Positions 33,290 through 44,661 are shown, counted from the stretch's first letter. The stretch: DNA of 64,000 nt from Lepas anatifera (GCA_034440635.1 JAOTON010002075.1:310001-374000); one strand, 5' to 3'. The notes: generated from the letters alone by a model not told the origin. A program made the numbers and translations.

Positions 33290-33660
33290 CTGGGGGACCA
33301 GCCGGAGTTGGAGGCGCCCCTGAGAGATGAGCTGGTGGTGGGGACCAGCCGGAGCTGGAAGTGCCCCTGAGAGATGAGCTGGTGGTGGGGGACCAGTCGG
33401 AGCTGGAAGTGCCCCTGAGAGATGAGCTGGTGGTGGGGGACCAGTCGGAGCTGGAAGGGCCCCTGAGAGATGAGCTGGTGGTGGGGGACCAGCCGGAGCT
33501 GGAAGTGCCCCTGAGAGATGAGCTGGTGGTGGGGACCAGTCGGAGCTGGAAGTGCCCCTGAGAGATAAGCTGGTGGTGGGGGACCAGTCGGAGCTGGAAG
33601 GGCCCCTGAGAGATGAGCTGGTGGTGGGGACCAGCCGGAGCTGGAGGCGCCCCTAACAGG
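33290..33660 (+). repeat. 48-bp minisatellite, about 7-8 units
   Basis: The unit contains GGGGACCAGCCGGAGCTGGA, then AG(T/G)GCCCCTGAGAGATGAGC and TGGTGGT. Because 48 is a multiple of 3, one frame reads through as a 16-residue repeat (PLRDELVVGDQSELEV). One-base deletions at GGGG break that frame, so coding is unlikely. Confidence 0.95.
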
Positions 33661-34100
33661 TGAGTCGGTGGTACGTGCGTCGAGGCCTCGTTCCAGGCGG
33701 TTCGTCCTCGGCGAGGCAGGAGTGCCGCCAGGTCCTAGCTCAGCTGTCGGCGTCAGCAGCAGTCATCGCCGGCTGCCCGACCCTGCTGTGGCACTTGGCG
33801 CGCCTCTGCTGGGACGCTGAGGCCCTGACCTCGGCGTAGGCGGGGACTGGTGCTCGCCGCGGCGGGACGGCTACAGTGTGCGCAGAGGTGTGGTGGTGTG
33901 AGAACATTGTTGTGCGTGCCGTGAAGCCCTAGCGTCTGCTGCTGGAATCATCAGCTGGACCTGGACGGGCATCGGACCACACGGTGACGTACCTTTTCGG
34001 CTTTCTTTCACTTGTAATGACTAGAGGACTTTTGGGCCCAGTCGTGAATGGAAAACTGGACATTGTTTGTTGATTGCTGGAGTTTTCAATGCCTGTTTTC
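33661..34100. other. GC-rich stretch, unassigned
   Basis: 33660-33980 is CpG-rich with no open frame of note; nothing else recognised. Confidence 0.45.
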
Positions 34101-34104
34101 ATTT

Positions 34105-34300
34105 GATGTTCATGTTTCTGGCAAACCTGCTGAGTCGCGGCTCGGTGTCAGAATCGATTCTGAATTGGCTCAAGTTCTGTTCGAGTCAGAGTTGAATCGA
34201 TTCTACACGGGATCTGGGTTGGGCCAGAGTCTACTCAATTACTCGGTCGGTAGAGTTGAGTCAGAATTAGAGTCGGTCTCCTAGTCGTGGGCCAGATTTG
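34105..34300 (+). repeat. GAGTC/GAATCGATTC-rich repeat
   Basis: GAGTCGCGGCTCGGTGTCAG, then AGAATCGATTCTGAATTGGC and GTTGAGTCAGAATTAGAGTC. Related in composition to the GAGTTGAGTC repeats at 8150, 35860 and 38140, but not clearly collinear. Confidence 0.45.
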
Positions 34301-34449
34301 AATCGACTAACCACCTTACTGTCTTTAATATGCCTGCCCAAAAGGCTCACTTTTGGAAGCAAATTACTTATTTTTGAGGATTTCATATTTCTATTGAATG
34401 ATAATATATTCATTATTTTAATATCCACACCAGGGCCACTTCATGAGGA

Positions 34450-34525
34450 TTGGATGTTGAGGCGCAGTGGTAGAGCACTGGGCTTCCACGAACCCATCCC
34501 CATTTCAAACCCAGGGCAGGAATAT
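34450..34525 (+). other. tRNA-like sequence (pseudogene or SINE head)
   Basis: GGCGCAGTGGTAGAGCACTG matches a pol III A box, and ATTTCAAACCCAGGG resembles a B box at about the right spacing. The anticodon and acceptor stems do not form cleanly, so it is not a functional tRNA. Confidence 0.5.
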
Positions 34526-35483
34526 TAAAGGAGGACTTCCTCGCCCCCAAAATACCCCTCCAGAAATATGAAAGTTGGCAAAACCATGCAGCTTCAGTAG
34601 TTGTTATGTCGGTATACCGTAAAGCCCCACAGCTTCATTCACGGCGAGTAAGGAATGACAAATAATATACTATCAGCGACAACATTGACGTTGGTTGTGA
34701 AAGCAGTTCTTTTTAAAACTTAACAGTATGGGTGGAGATCTGAGGGGATAGGGGTCCATGGGCCCCTGGTTTTGGGCCCCCATAGACTATGTATGGGGCT
34801 TGTATTGTCGTGCCATTGTTATCCCATCCAGGACCCCCTCCACCTGGGTCGAGAAGGGATCTCCAGCCTTGCTTGACAGACCTTTTTCTGGTATTCAGTG
34901 AATGGTAATTTCATCTGATCATACTGTGGCTGATACAAAAGAGAATTCAAATATATTGGCAAGGCGAGATAGCCAGAACTCTGATAAAAACACCGTAATT
35001 TAAAGAAAATTGAAATGAATGGAATTGCAGCCCTCAACGAGTATTGCCTTCCCTAATCACAACCAAATATATAACTGTAATATTGTTTTGTTCTAATCAT
35101 TAAGCACCCTTCCTTTATTCTCGTAGTACAACCCTTCATAAAAAGAAACAACCCACCAAATAACCGCATCCTCCCTTGCATCAACTCAAACCATAACTTC
35201 CAGCCCAACTTCCGTTGGGACAAAAACAACTAGCACACGCTAAATCAGGGCTCTGCACGTGCGGCATTGTCCGCGTGGGTTGAGCCGTCACAACAATATT
35301 GAGAGCAGTTACACTGTTTGAATGCTATGAATGAGTCAGGTCGTAGTTCATTTACATTTCATATTATGTTTTGGCACAGGCGGTTCCAGCTACTCAAAAC
35401 GGAGGATACGTGTATATATGTATATACGTGTAATGATAAATAGTGGTAAAACTGTGATGCATGTCTCCACCGTATCCTTATTA
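34526..35483. other. Unassigned region
   Basis: 34735-34860 contains GGGGGGCC-type palindromic pieces (GGTCCATGGGCCCC), possibly a decayed MITE. The rest is AT-rich with nothing recognised. Confidence 0.4.
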
Positions 35484-35845
35484 CAGTGGCGGATCTAGCC
35501 GGTCGGTTTGTGAGGGGCAAACCAAAGTCAAAAAGCAAGAAAAACGTCACGCAGTGACAGATTTTCCTACAATTATATGACTTGACGATAGAATTTGGGA
35601 TATTTGAGGCGAAAAGCACCAAAAAACGTCACGGGGTGAAAAAATTGCCTTATTAAGATATTTTTTCCTATCCAAGACCCAAGTTCTGTTTGAGGTTGAG
35701 AGTTGAAGCGCCAAAATATTGTTTATAAACTAAAGAGGAGTCGGGGCATAAAGGAGGTTGACAGCTTTGGGGGGGCGCAAAAACATAGTTTTGCCCCGAG
35801 CTTTTCCGTTTGGGGGGCAAATGCCCTCCCCCGGATCCGCCACCG
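35484..35845. mobile_element. 362-bp hAT-like MITE, CAGTGGCGGATCTAGCCGG family
   Basis: Starts CAGTGGCGGATCTAGCCGG and ends CCGGATCCGCCACCG. Flanks CCTTATTA (35476-35483) and CCTTATCA (35846-35853) are a 7-of-8 target duplication. Other copies: 28256-28697, right part at 47812-48012, left end at 61495. Confidence 0.88.
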
Positions 35846-35859
35846 CCTTATCATAAACA

Positions 35860-36110
35860 AATAGATGACGCACTCTTAGTGAGTCTTGCAGAGTTGTGCG
35901 TTTCAGACTCTTGGTGAGTCGGGTCAAATCATGTCGCATACAGAAAACGGTTGACAACTCCAACTCAACTCACCAGAAGAAATTTAGTGAGCCAACTCAA
36001 CTCTGACTCAAACTTCAATCCAGTCAACTCAACCTTGGCTCAACTGAAAACTCAAGCCGATTCAAATTTGACTCAAGTTCAAAATAAAGTTAATTTATAA
36101 TTAATGAAAA
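35860..36110 (-). repeat. GAGTTGAGTC-rich repeat, left part of an interrupted copy
   Basis: CAACTCAACTCACC, GAGCCAACTCAACTCTGACT and GTCAACTCAACC words on the plus strand. With 38140-38400 it brackets the 36154-37844 transposon, suggesting one older element split by it. Confidence 0.55.
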
Positions 36111-36153
36111 AATAAATGAATAGTTGATAACTAATTAATCAGTAAAAATTAAA

Positions 36154-37844
36154 TAGGGGAAAGTGGGGGGTCACGGACACCGTGGGTAAGACGGACACCC
36201 CCTGTTTGAGATGAACTGACAGCGCCACGACGGGGAAAAGCGTGTAATACGCTTCCCTTTAGCGCGCGTCGGTCGCAGAGCAACGTTGGGTCCGGTAAGC
36301 TCTCTAGGTTTTATACAATTTTCATAAAAGTAAAAATTGCAACTCATGTGTTTTTTTCACAATCGAATTCGTAAGGTCATTGCATGGATGTTTCTATAGA
36401 TACTTTATTGATATTACGTAATATGGCTCTTCAAGATGTTACATTTTGTTCACCGCAGTCGCTGACTGTGTAATCGCAATGACGTCTGATTCATGTCCAA
36501 GTTTCTTTAGGAAGAGCAAAGTGGGGTAAGACAGACACCTCGCGTGGAGCAAGATGGACATGGTGTCTATGTTACCCCGCACAAGAGTATATTTAATTTT
36601 ATATAATATAAGCTTAAATAAATAATTTTTCAAGGGCTTTGGGGTCCAGCGATACACCTGAACGGAGGCAGATTTGGCTGATGGTTTGGGGGTGGGGACA
36701 CAGGGCCCGAAATGCTGGAGAACATATAATTACATTTGGGGGTCATCCAGGTGCAGGTGTACCCTCGACCTTCAGCGCCCCCTGAAATGGCCACGGTGCC
36801 CCCCTAAGAGATTGATGGGAATCCTAAAGTGTCGCTTCCAACCCCTCCCCTCAGGAGCGGGGGAGGGGCACTCTTAGGCTTAAGTAGAGGATTTGGCGCC
36901 CACCTGATAAGTTTTGCGTTCCAAAAGTAGCACCCTCTGGTAGGCACGCACCCAGGATTTTTATTGGGGGAGGGGGGCGGCTGACGAGAGGGGCAGCAGG
37001 CCAGTGGAGGGGGCGGCATTTTTCCTCAGGGGACGCACTTGTTCACCCAAAGGGCGGCCAATTTTCGCATCCTGGTGAGAGCGGTGAATTGTTTGCTCAA
37101 CGGACTTAGTGTAATTTTGTTTAGGGGGCGGCGTGTTGGATGCAGGGGCAGTAAAGTCAGTGTAGGGGGCGGCAGGTTGGGTGCAGGGGCGGCAGTCAGC
37201 GTAGCACTGCCTCTAAAAGTCAGGTGAAGGCTCATCGTTCCCCTCGATGAGCGCCTTCGGCGCCCCACATGGATGGGGGTGGCACTTTGGAGCCAAAGGC
37301 GTTTGGGGGCCCGGGCCCGCTGCCCCCCCCATGGGTTGCGCGCCCGCCCCCTGGCCCGGATGGCGCCCCCCGGTACGGTGCCCCGCCCCCTGATCGGCGA
37401 TCCTAAATCAACCTTTGTAGTGTTACGACAGCCCTTGATACTTAAATCCTCCGTCATAAAAAATGCAAAAAAACATGACCCCCTTTGAGCCATTGACGGA
37501 AAAAGTACGAAAATGCCCCTTTCCCGCGGCGGACGACAGTCGCCTAGTGGGTGGATGCAGATGGAATTCTTCAAGGCCTGGTTCGTTCACTTTGTTCATC
37601 TTGTCCATCTTTCCCCATGTGGTGGCCATGTTACCCCATTAAGTGGGGCGAAATGGACTTTTGCTACTTTTTTCCAAACTTAACGCGAATTTTAATATGA
37701 TAATAGCAGACACATAGCTGCTTGCACAGTGATAGATAAATGTATGAAGTATGTCTACAGCCAAAATAGGAACGAAAAAAGCCCATTAAGTCATCGAAAA
37801 CTCACGCCATCGTTACGGTGTCCTTGACCCCCCACTTTCCCCTA
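36154..37844. mobile_element. 1,691-bp transposon with perfect 20-bp inverted ends
   Basis: TAGGGGAAAGTGGGGGGTCA at 36154-36173 is exactly inverted at 37825-37844, and the match continues imperfectly through GGACACCGT. Subterminal GTGGGGTAAGA.(G/A)GACA words occur in both halves (36180-36200, 36530-36590; inverted 37595-37655). The centre (36670-37570) is filled with foreign GC-rich MITE material, including a 36760-36960 fragment of the CATAGGCGGATCCAG family. No transposase is seen and the superfamily is not assigned. Flanks are AT-rich, so a short TA-type target duplication cannot be distinguished from background. Confidence 0.85.
36760..36960. mobile_element. Fragment of the CATAGGCGGATCCAG MITE family
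   Basis: GCGCCCCCTGAAATGGCCAC, ATTTGGCGCCCACCTGATAA and GTTTTGCGTTCCAAAAGTAG are family words; the inverted ends are lost. A different GC-rich element (GCACGCACCCAGGATTTTTA onward, 36946) abuts it. Confidence 0.65.
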
Positions 37845-38139
37845 CATGTAAATATGTAAATAACAAAATACATGCATAAACTAAAACAATATCATACATA
37901 TATGTTTAAAACATGTAAATAAATCAATTTCAAATTTATAAGTCAACAAGAGATGAATAGATAAATCCTGGTAGCATGTTCAAATCGTTTTATGTTCTTA
38001 CTAGCAGCTCAGGGTTACACCAAGCATAAGCAAATACTTGCACCTCCAGAGGCATATAACTATCGGGAAAGATCACAGCTCTAGAGATCTCACTTTGTAC
38101 ACTTGTGACATAATAATTCAACTGATCAGGATGCTTGTT
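37845..38139. other. Unassigned AT-rich spacer
   Basis: Nothing recognised. Confidence 0.5.
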
Positions 38140-38400
38140 ATAGCTGGCAGCATTGGAAAATGTAGGCATGTTCAAACACATATATGTAGCATAATACTTA
38201 CCTGTTGGGTCACATTTTTTTCATCAACTCATTTTCCTCGCCGGCTTTTTTGAGTCAACTCAACCAGCTCATTGGTGTGATGTGAACCAACTTAACTCAA
38301 CTCACCGGTCTAAACTGTTTACCCGACTCAACTCAACTCAAAGTCAGATGAGTCGGATTTTGATTTAAACTCTGACTCTGACACATGAGGCGTACAGCTC
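38140..38400 (-). repeat. GAGTTGAGTC-rich dispersed repeat, inverted copy
   Basis: On the minus strand it is collinear with 8240-8360: GAGTTGAGTTAAG/GGTTCACATCACACC/AATGAGCTGGTTGAGT/CCCAACAGGTAAGTATTATG. Confidence 0.7.
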
Positions 38401-38689
38401 TGGAACCTTGTATAAGCACTCGATAGAAAGTGAGTAGTTAAGCGGCAGCGGGAGGTTTTCTGTTGCCCCGCTGCCGGGCTGAGGCTCTCTAGTGCCCCGC
38501 GGCGGCGCCGGCCGGGCAGCAGGAGAGTGAAAGTGAGCGTCACAAAGTGGGCTAGGTCAGCCGGTCACACCACCGACGCGTCACACCGCCACAAGGAGGC
38601 TCCGTGACGGCGGAGGTACGGCTGCCATGGGTGACCGTCCGACCCGCCCCCCCCTGATGGACAGGGACATGTTCGCTGACGATGGGCAG
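38401..38689. other. GC island, unassigned
   Basis: CpG-rich; includes GGAGAGTGAAAGTGAGCG, similar to a motif in four other GC islands in the window. Confidence 0.4.
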
Positions 38690-38840
38690 GATCAGGGGCG
38701 GATCCAGGACTCTATTTTGCGGGGGGCTAGAAGGCTCGAGCCTCCCCCGCCATTGCCTCGGAACAGCCTCCGGCTATGAATTTTCTATAGGCGCTCTGAC
38801 ATTTAGGGAGGGGGCATGAGTCCCCTAGTCCCCCCTCCCC
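38690..38840. mobile_element. Fragment of the 151-bp hAT-like MITE family
   Basis: GGGGCGGATCCAGGACTC, GGGGGGCTAGAAGGCTCGAG, GGCTATGAATTTTCTATAGG and GTCCCCTAGTCCCCCC are collinear with 2475-2610. The right end is lost into the adjacent 28-bp array. Confidence 0.75.
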
Positions 38841-39085
38841 GGGAGGCAGGGATCTGTTAGCTGGAGATGATAGGCAGGGATCTGTTGACTGGAGATGATA
38901 GGCAGGGATCTGTTGACTGGAGATGATAGGCAGGGATCTGTTGGCTAGCGATGATAGGCAGGGATCTGTTGACTGGAGATGATAGGCAGGGATCTGTTGA
39001 CTGGAGATGATAGGCAGGGATCTGTTGGCTACCGATGATAGGCAGGGATCTGTTGGCTGGAGATGATAGGCAGGGATCTGTGTGG
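38841..39085 (+). repeat. 28-bp minisatellite, about 8.5 units
   Basis: Unit AGGCAGGGATCTGTTGACTG + GAGATGAT, with variants TTGGCTAGCGATGAT and TTGGCTACCGATGAT. Confidence 0.97.
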
Positions 39086-39764
39086 CAAGGAAGGATATTC
39101 ACTAAGCATAATTTTGATGGAAACTCAATCCACTAAATCATTTATTCCTGAAAAGCACTAATATATTTAATCTTACCTATGGAGGGCTTTGGGTACAAGC
39201 AACCCGAGATACTGAAAACTCTTTTATTTTTTTATTTTTGTTATCTAATTAAACAAGTTATGCTGCGATTGTTTTCCAAGACCATTTCCACATTGGAGAA
39301 TTATTGATTAACATTTAGAAGTTCTTGCTATGCCGAAACATGGCGTCCAGATTTTAGCATAATAAAAACGTTGACTTCCGCAGAGCTGCTAGCGCAAGCA
39401 ATGTTCGTTTGGTCATGAGAGAACATATCGAAGTTTGACTTCCTGCTCTGCCGCCGCGTGATCTCGAACTGGTCTGTCACCACTTTCAAAACCAGCCCCA
39501 TCGAAGTTAGTTGGCAGCACGGGCTTGATAATTCCTCTGCCCCATTGACATCGCATGTTAAAAGTTCATTTTGGAAGATCTCCAGATCGGAAATTTTGTG
39601 GTCTCGAAACAAATTACATATCATCTGAAAGCACCATCAATTTTCTTTTGGGTTCCGGAGTTGGTTTTACAATGCCCACAAAAACCTTCCCACAGGAGAG
39701 CAAAAACTGACTCGATGTCGCGACACCACCGACCCTCCCTCCCCAGCGGGCGGCCGCACACGTC
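39086..39764. other. Unassigned region
   Basis: A 98-codon minus-strand frame (39328-39624) carries no motif I recognise. Confidence 0.45.
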
Positions 39765-39837
39765 ACCGTAGCGCAACTGGTAGAGCACTCGCTTGCCACG
39801 CAATAGGTGGCGAGTTCGAAACTGCGTGGGAGCACTT
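39765..39837 (+). other. tRNA-Gly(GCC)-like pseudogene or SINE head
   Basis: GTAGCGCAACTGGTAGAGCA fits an A box, CTCGCTTGCCACGC resembles the anticodon arm of tRNA-Gly with GCC, and GAGTTCGAAACT is a B-box-like T arm. Anticodon and T stems carry several mismatches, so it is not a functional tRNA. Confidence 0.55.
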
Positions 39838-40058
39838 TAACAAATTGTTTTCAACCATGTCTTGAAACTCAATTGTTTTCACGTGATATTGTAAACCGAT
39901 GTTAATCAAACTTTTGTTCTTCAGAATATTTTTTTCGTGTTTACTGGGCAGATTTAGCCTATAGCCAAAATACAAACTCGCCGAGCAGTGCCTTCGGAGC
40001 ACGGATGGAGATGGAGGGAGGAGGTGGCAGTCGAAGCCCCAAGATTTTGGGTCTCCCA

Positions 40059-40735
40059 CAGGGGCGCAGCCAAAGGGGGCACAAGGAGCACATAATCTCA
40101 TCGATGCCGAGTGCCCCTTTGATCCCTAGACGGTGTACCGTTTGGGCTGTGCCGCTCGAAATTTAGTGTCCTCCGCCGTTGAACCTAGATGCAAGTAGAC
40201 CACATGTAGCAATTGAAACTATTATTAGACAATTTACAACTATTTTTGGTCAGCTAGGGAATTCTGTCGCGTTTCATGGTACCCGGGAAGAGTATGGGCA
40301 CCTAATACGCGTCCAGATAATGCCTCATCGTCGCCAATAATCGTATGGGCGAAGGCATTCTGGTGCCCATTGAGCTCACTTGGTGCACCTGAGCTGGTCA
40401 AGGCATTTGGTGCCCATTGGCTCACTTGGTGCACCTGAGCTGGTCAAGGCCATATGAACCCTTCTAAAGCCAATTAAGCTACTCTGATGACCCCATATCT
40501 GAAGGCCAATGAGCTAGTCTATTCCCTGGGGAAATTGAGCTGTTCTGGAGGGGGGGCTCTGATCCACCTCATTGTTGCCTGAGCTGGTCTTAAATAGATG
40601 TGAAATAAAAACACAAGGCCAACTACCATCATCTCGGGGGGCACTGAGCTATATTCTAGTCCTGGTTGCACAGCTGGGGGACAGCTGCCTTGTGGGGCTC
40701 TGTCACTAGGTGGTCCCGGGCTGGTCTTGAATAGA
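40059..40735 (+). mobile_element. Left part of a hAT-like element related to 10785-14871
   Basis: Starts CAGGGGCGCAGCC (40059-40071). It is collinear with the left module of the 4-kb element: GGGCTGTGCCGCTCGAAATT, CGTTGAACCTAGATG, GGGAATTCTGTCGCGTTTC, then GAGCTGGTC-type repeats. 40330-40450 has a local duplication of TGGTGCCCATTG.GCTCACT. No right terminus is found. Confidence 0.82.
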
Positions 40736-40846
40736 GGAGGAGGAGGAGGAGGAGGAGGAGGAGGAGGAGGAGGAGGAGGGAGGAGGAGGAGGGAGGAGGA
40801 GGGAGGAGGAGGAGGAGGAGGAGGAGGAGGAGGAGGAGGAGGAGAG
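40736..40846. repeat. (AGG)n purine tract
   Basis: About 110 bp of GGA triplets with a few GGGA interruptions; the minus strand reads as polyleucine, an artefact. Confidence 0.97.
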
Positions 40847-42596
40847 AGATGCTGAAGACAGGTAGGTTAGTGACAAAACTTGTAGCTTGCCGAGATACTA
40901 TGAACAAGGTTAGTGAGCAAAATTTTGCTGTTACCTAGAATTGCTGAGTGACGAGGGTTTGCCTCAATACTGGCTTAGAAAAATTTTGATTATTTCTTAA
41001 AGATACTTTGTTGTGGGTTGTTTATACGCTTTGTTTGATGCCGGTCTGATGTTCGATGCTAAATCTGATCTTTTAAAGGCAACTGCGACAATCAACCGCA
41101 AAAGACACTGAGGTTGAAAATATAATTTGATCATCTAGAAGCAGACAGCGCACATACTAAATATTATGATCGAGAAAGCTTTGCATTTTTTTAGGTGTGA
41201 TTGTGGGGTCCCCTTCTGCGGTGTGTGAACTGACCTTGCCCAAATGTTCTAGCTTATTTGCACTGTGCCTGCTGCGGTGCATGATATCATTTGTTGGGTT
41301 TATCATGTTTGATTTTTTTTTTTCTAGGATTAAGAGTGTGTGTGTTGGAAAGTGCTAAAATTCCCAAAGAAATGATCAGATCGATTGATGTAACTCAATG
41401 GGAGGGAGGCTGGTGATGCTCCGGAAGAAAAAAATGTTTGTGTATTTTTCCAGTATGTGATTGTGCTCTCTTGTACTGTGGATTGTGTGCATTGGATTTA
41501 TATGTGTGCAATTGTGTGTTTTCCTCAGCATAGGTTAAGCAGTGTTGTGTGTTGAAGGTGTTTGTGCATTCAAATATATCAATATCGTTGATGTAGCTCA
41601 ATAGAGACGAAGGAGGTGGTAACATGCTGGAAGTAAACCAACAGTTTCGAGATCACATACTTTTACTTTGCATTGTTTCGGGAGATTGTTTATTTCTTGT
41701 ATTCCTGGATCTTGGGACATATTGGAAACAAGGTCGGAGTGGAGACATCTGCCAGATGATCACCAGATTTTATGCATCAGGGTAAACCCACCATAAATAA
41801 AAATGAAAATAAAGGTGCAAGCAGACCTGGAAAACAAGTGTGTGCAAGCGACCTTCCTCGGGAATCATTGCAAGCCTGGAACTTAATAAACCCACTTTCT
41901 ATACTGAAATGCATTTCATAGAGCCAGAGATGACCACATTTTACCAGCTTCTATGGAAATGTTCAAACATAGTGCCAGCATAATTATTTACTCTGATTTG
42001 TAAATTTACCCAAGTTTATGTGTCTACAATCTCCTGCAGTACAATCTTCTGAACATACCTAAGGGCTGACCAAATGGAATAATATATTGTGAATCTCCGA
42101 TTTCAACTGGGTTATTTTGAAGCACACTTTGTGGTGCTTCTTTCTTCATCTTTGAGCATAAACTTTCTCATGTTACAGGTACACATATGTCAATGAAGGG
42201 GCTCTCAACAGAAAAACAGTGAAACAGAGAGAACCCAAGCAAAATTTCAGTAAGAAATTTAATAACAACAAATAAATACTGATGGAACCACCTCACCCCT
42301 CCACAATCAACAATCATCAGCGAGCAAGCGCGGCGGGGCGCCAGGAAAGCACCGGAGCCACTCGATGGAAAAATGCCGCTTCACTTGTTTTTTAGTGTCC
42401 GCCTTTTGGGGGTTATTGTTGGAGCCGAAACTTCGGGCTCCCATTATCTACTACCGTTCAAAACGAGCAGTCTCCGGTTTCCGCTGCCAGGCCAGCCGTC
42501 TTGTGACCACTTCTATCTTATCAGCAGACCCATGAACCCCGTCGAATCGTCGGCGCCGAGCCGCCGCCACGTGACGACCAAAACACAGCTCCCACC
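40847..42596. other. Unassigned region
   Basis: AT-rich with GTGTGT-like patches near 41330-41530. 41390-41400 and 41590-41610 share GATGTA(A/G)CTCAAT(A/G)G, hinting at a duplication of about 200 bp (41375-41430 and 41585-41635). No recognisable gene. Confidence 0.45.
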
Positions 42597-42845
42597 CATA
42601 GGCGGATCCAGCAGGCTCGACGGGGAGGGAACACGAGCGACTGGGCGCCCTCTGGACCAGCGAGTGCCACTTTTGGGCGCCAAATCCTATCGCAGAGGCG
42701 CCGATAATCGCATTGGGGGGAGGGTAGCAAACAACATTTCAGGGGGCGCCATCAAAGTAAGGGGGCGGTGACGTGACAATTTTAGGGGTGACGTGGGTCG
42801 ATCGAGAGAGGGAGCAACTGCCCCTTTCCCCTGGATCCGCTTATG
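42597..42845. mobile_element. MITE, CATAGGCGGATCCAG family, inverted relative to other copies
   Basis: Ends CATAGGCGGATCCAG and CTGGATCCGCTTATG. The interior reads as the reverse complement of family words (GGCGCCAAATCCTATCG, CAGGGGGCGCCATC). Flanks CTCCCACC and CTTCCGCC agree at 6 of 8, compatible with an old 8-bp duplication. Confidence 0.82.
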
Positions 42846-43519
42846 CTTCCGCCCCACAATTATCTTTGTACAGCAGTCATCAGTTCCAGCGGGAAGGGAG
42901 TGGGACTGGCATTTAGGTCACGTGCCTGATCGGATGTGTATGATTGTAACGCAGCTCCCAGGGAATTCGACCCCAAAACCATACAGAGATCTGGTAGAAT
43001 TCAGCTCTCTGGCGCAAGCATAGTGGAGGGACAGGAGGAACCACAGTTGCATAGTTCGGTACTGCAATGCTTACGGATACAAGAAAGCAAAAATCCTCAC
43101 TACAGCTGCACTGAAGAGCAGAGCCTGGTGGTCCGTTACTTTAGTCTGCTACTCCGTCGCTTCGCTACTCGCTGATTCTTCCAATGGTAGTAGAGTAGCG
43201 ATAGGCTTCTAACACCAGAAAGTAGCAGAGTAGCAAAGAATGTTTTGTTTGTTTGCATATCTTGAAATAAAATCGCAAACTGTTCATGTTATTTACGGTT
43301 GAGCAGTAATCTTCTCCGAAAATTATTGAAAAAGAACAATAAAAGTAGGTAATTTTTGAAAAGAGCTTTAGAAGCGCTTTACAGTAAAAGCCAGGATGGC
43401 TAAGAAGCGCAGCAGTGGGTAACAGTTTTGCGATTCTGAAACAAAAGCAGCGCTAGTAGAGGTAGCGGTTTCAAAAATTTGGTAACGGCGCCCACCTCCG
43501 CTAAAATATGTTTGAATGA
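42846..43519. other. Unassigned region
   Basis: 43125-43230 holds GTAGTAGAGTAGCGA/GTAGCAGAGTAGCAA and TACTCCGTCGCTTCGCTACTC words, locally repetitive. Nothing coding recognised. Confidence 0.4.
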
Positions 43520-43780
43520 GACGTTCCGGCGCTCAATAGTTTGCCCGACGTAGGTCGGCTGGCAACCGACTGGTGAGAGGGTGACCTGAGCGAGGCGGCC
43601 GTCCCTGTGCTTTGTGGGACGTTAAACTTTGGCTTCTAAATTATCCCTTCATTATGGGAGCTGCTCGTTCGGGTGGTGGAGTCGGGGTCTTCGTGACAAG
43701 TCCCTTGAGGACTTTAGTGAGACTCCGACTCCAGCAGCCGTACAGGGAACAAGTTGGACAAATTCTATAAAAAAATGTAA
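43520..43780 (+). mobile_element. tRNA-derived SINE, 5'-truncated copy
   Basis: Begins at GAGACGTTCCGGCGCTCAAT, lacking the tRNA-like head. It continues through GCCGTCCCTGTGCTTTGTGG and GTGAGACTCCGACTCCAGCA to AATTCTATAAAAAAATG. Confidence 0.88.
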
Positions 43781-44548
43781 AGATCAGCGTCGATTTTCAT
43801 CCCACTCCCCCCATATCGCCTTTCCTTCATTTTGCTATTTAACAAACTCCCTGTTGGATCAGGCTACGTTTTGCCAGTCTTTAAAATTAAGGTGCAAGCA
43901 CCAGACACAGTGAACGGTTCCGTGAAGAGGAATAAGTCCTTTCTGAAGATTTTCTGACTATTGCTTCCTATTGACCTTAAGCTCAACGCACCCATGACAC
44001 TTCCCGTATCATGATTATAAATGCAATACAAGATTATAAATGCAATACAAGAGTTTTCTCAATTAGACTGATAAAGTTTTGTAACTATCATTGTTCCATC
44101 AGTTTCAGACCAGGTAATTTCGGTAAGAAACATTTCCCGTGGCTTCCTGTTTACCAGGGCTGAGTGCAACTCATTCTACGGATTTTTAATGACTTACCAC
44201 AGACAAATGCATTGACAGAAAATTTGTGGTGCTAATTTCAACAATACAAAACGTGCACGGTTTTAAAAAAATTCCAAGGCCACAAATTACAACATTGATG
44301 CAGGTCGCACGTGAGACAGGTGCCGAGTCCTATGTCCGGCCTGTGAGACAGTATCTGTGGTAGATGTCACCAGCTCCCCGCCAGAAGTGGGAACACAGCG
44401 CGCCCGGCTGCACGCCGTGGCCCGGTGCCGGAGTACTTTACAGCGCGGCGGCGGGGCGGCGTGACGTGTCACTTTCACTGGAGACACGGATGAAGGATGC
44501 CCCGAGGCGACGGGGCCGGTCACCGGGTGCACCTGACACCATAAAACC
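43781..44548. other. Unassigned region with a GC island
   Basis: 44280-44530 is CpG-rich and contains GTCACTTTCACTGGAGAC. A 19-bp direct repeat, GATTATAAATGCAATACAA, occurs at about 44014 and 44033. Confidence 0.45.
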
Positions 44549-44661
44549 TGCCTGGAGAGAGAGAGAGAGAGAGAGAGAGGGGCCCAGAGGGTAGGAGAGA
44601 GCGAGAGAAAGGGAGAAAGAAGGAGAAAGAGAAAAAAGAGAGGGAGAGAGAGAGAGATACG
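44549..44661. repeat. (GA)n / GAAA purine tract
   Basis: GA dinucleotides with GGGCCCAGAGG and AAAGGG interruptions. Confidence 0.93.

Noticed and set aside
33361..33561. 16-residue protein repeat (PLRDELVVGDQSELEV)
   Set aside because: Single-base deletions between units break the frame, there is no start or conserved flanking exon, and the nucleotide repeat alone explains it.
37026..37574. 182-codon minus-strand frame
   Set aside because: GC-rich MITE material inside a transposon; composition artefact.
39765..39837. Functional tRNA-Gly
   Set aside because: Mismatches in the anticodon and T stems; only a tRNA-like remnant.
40656..40907. Polyleucine frame
   Set aside because: Complement of the (AGG)n tract.
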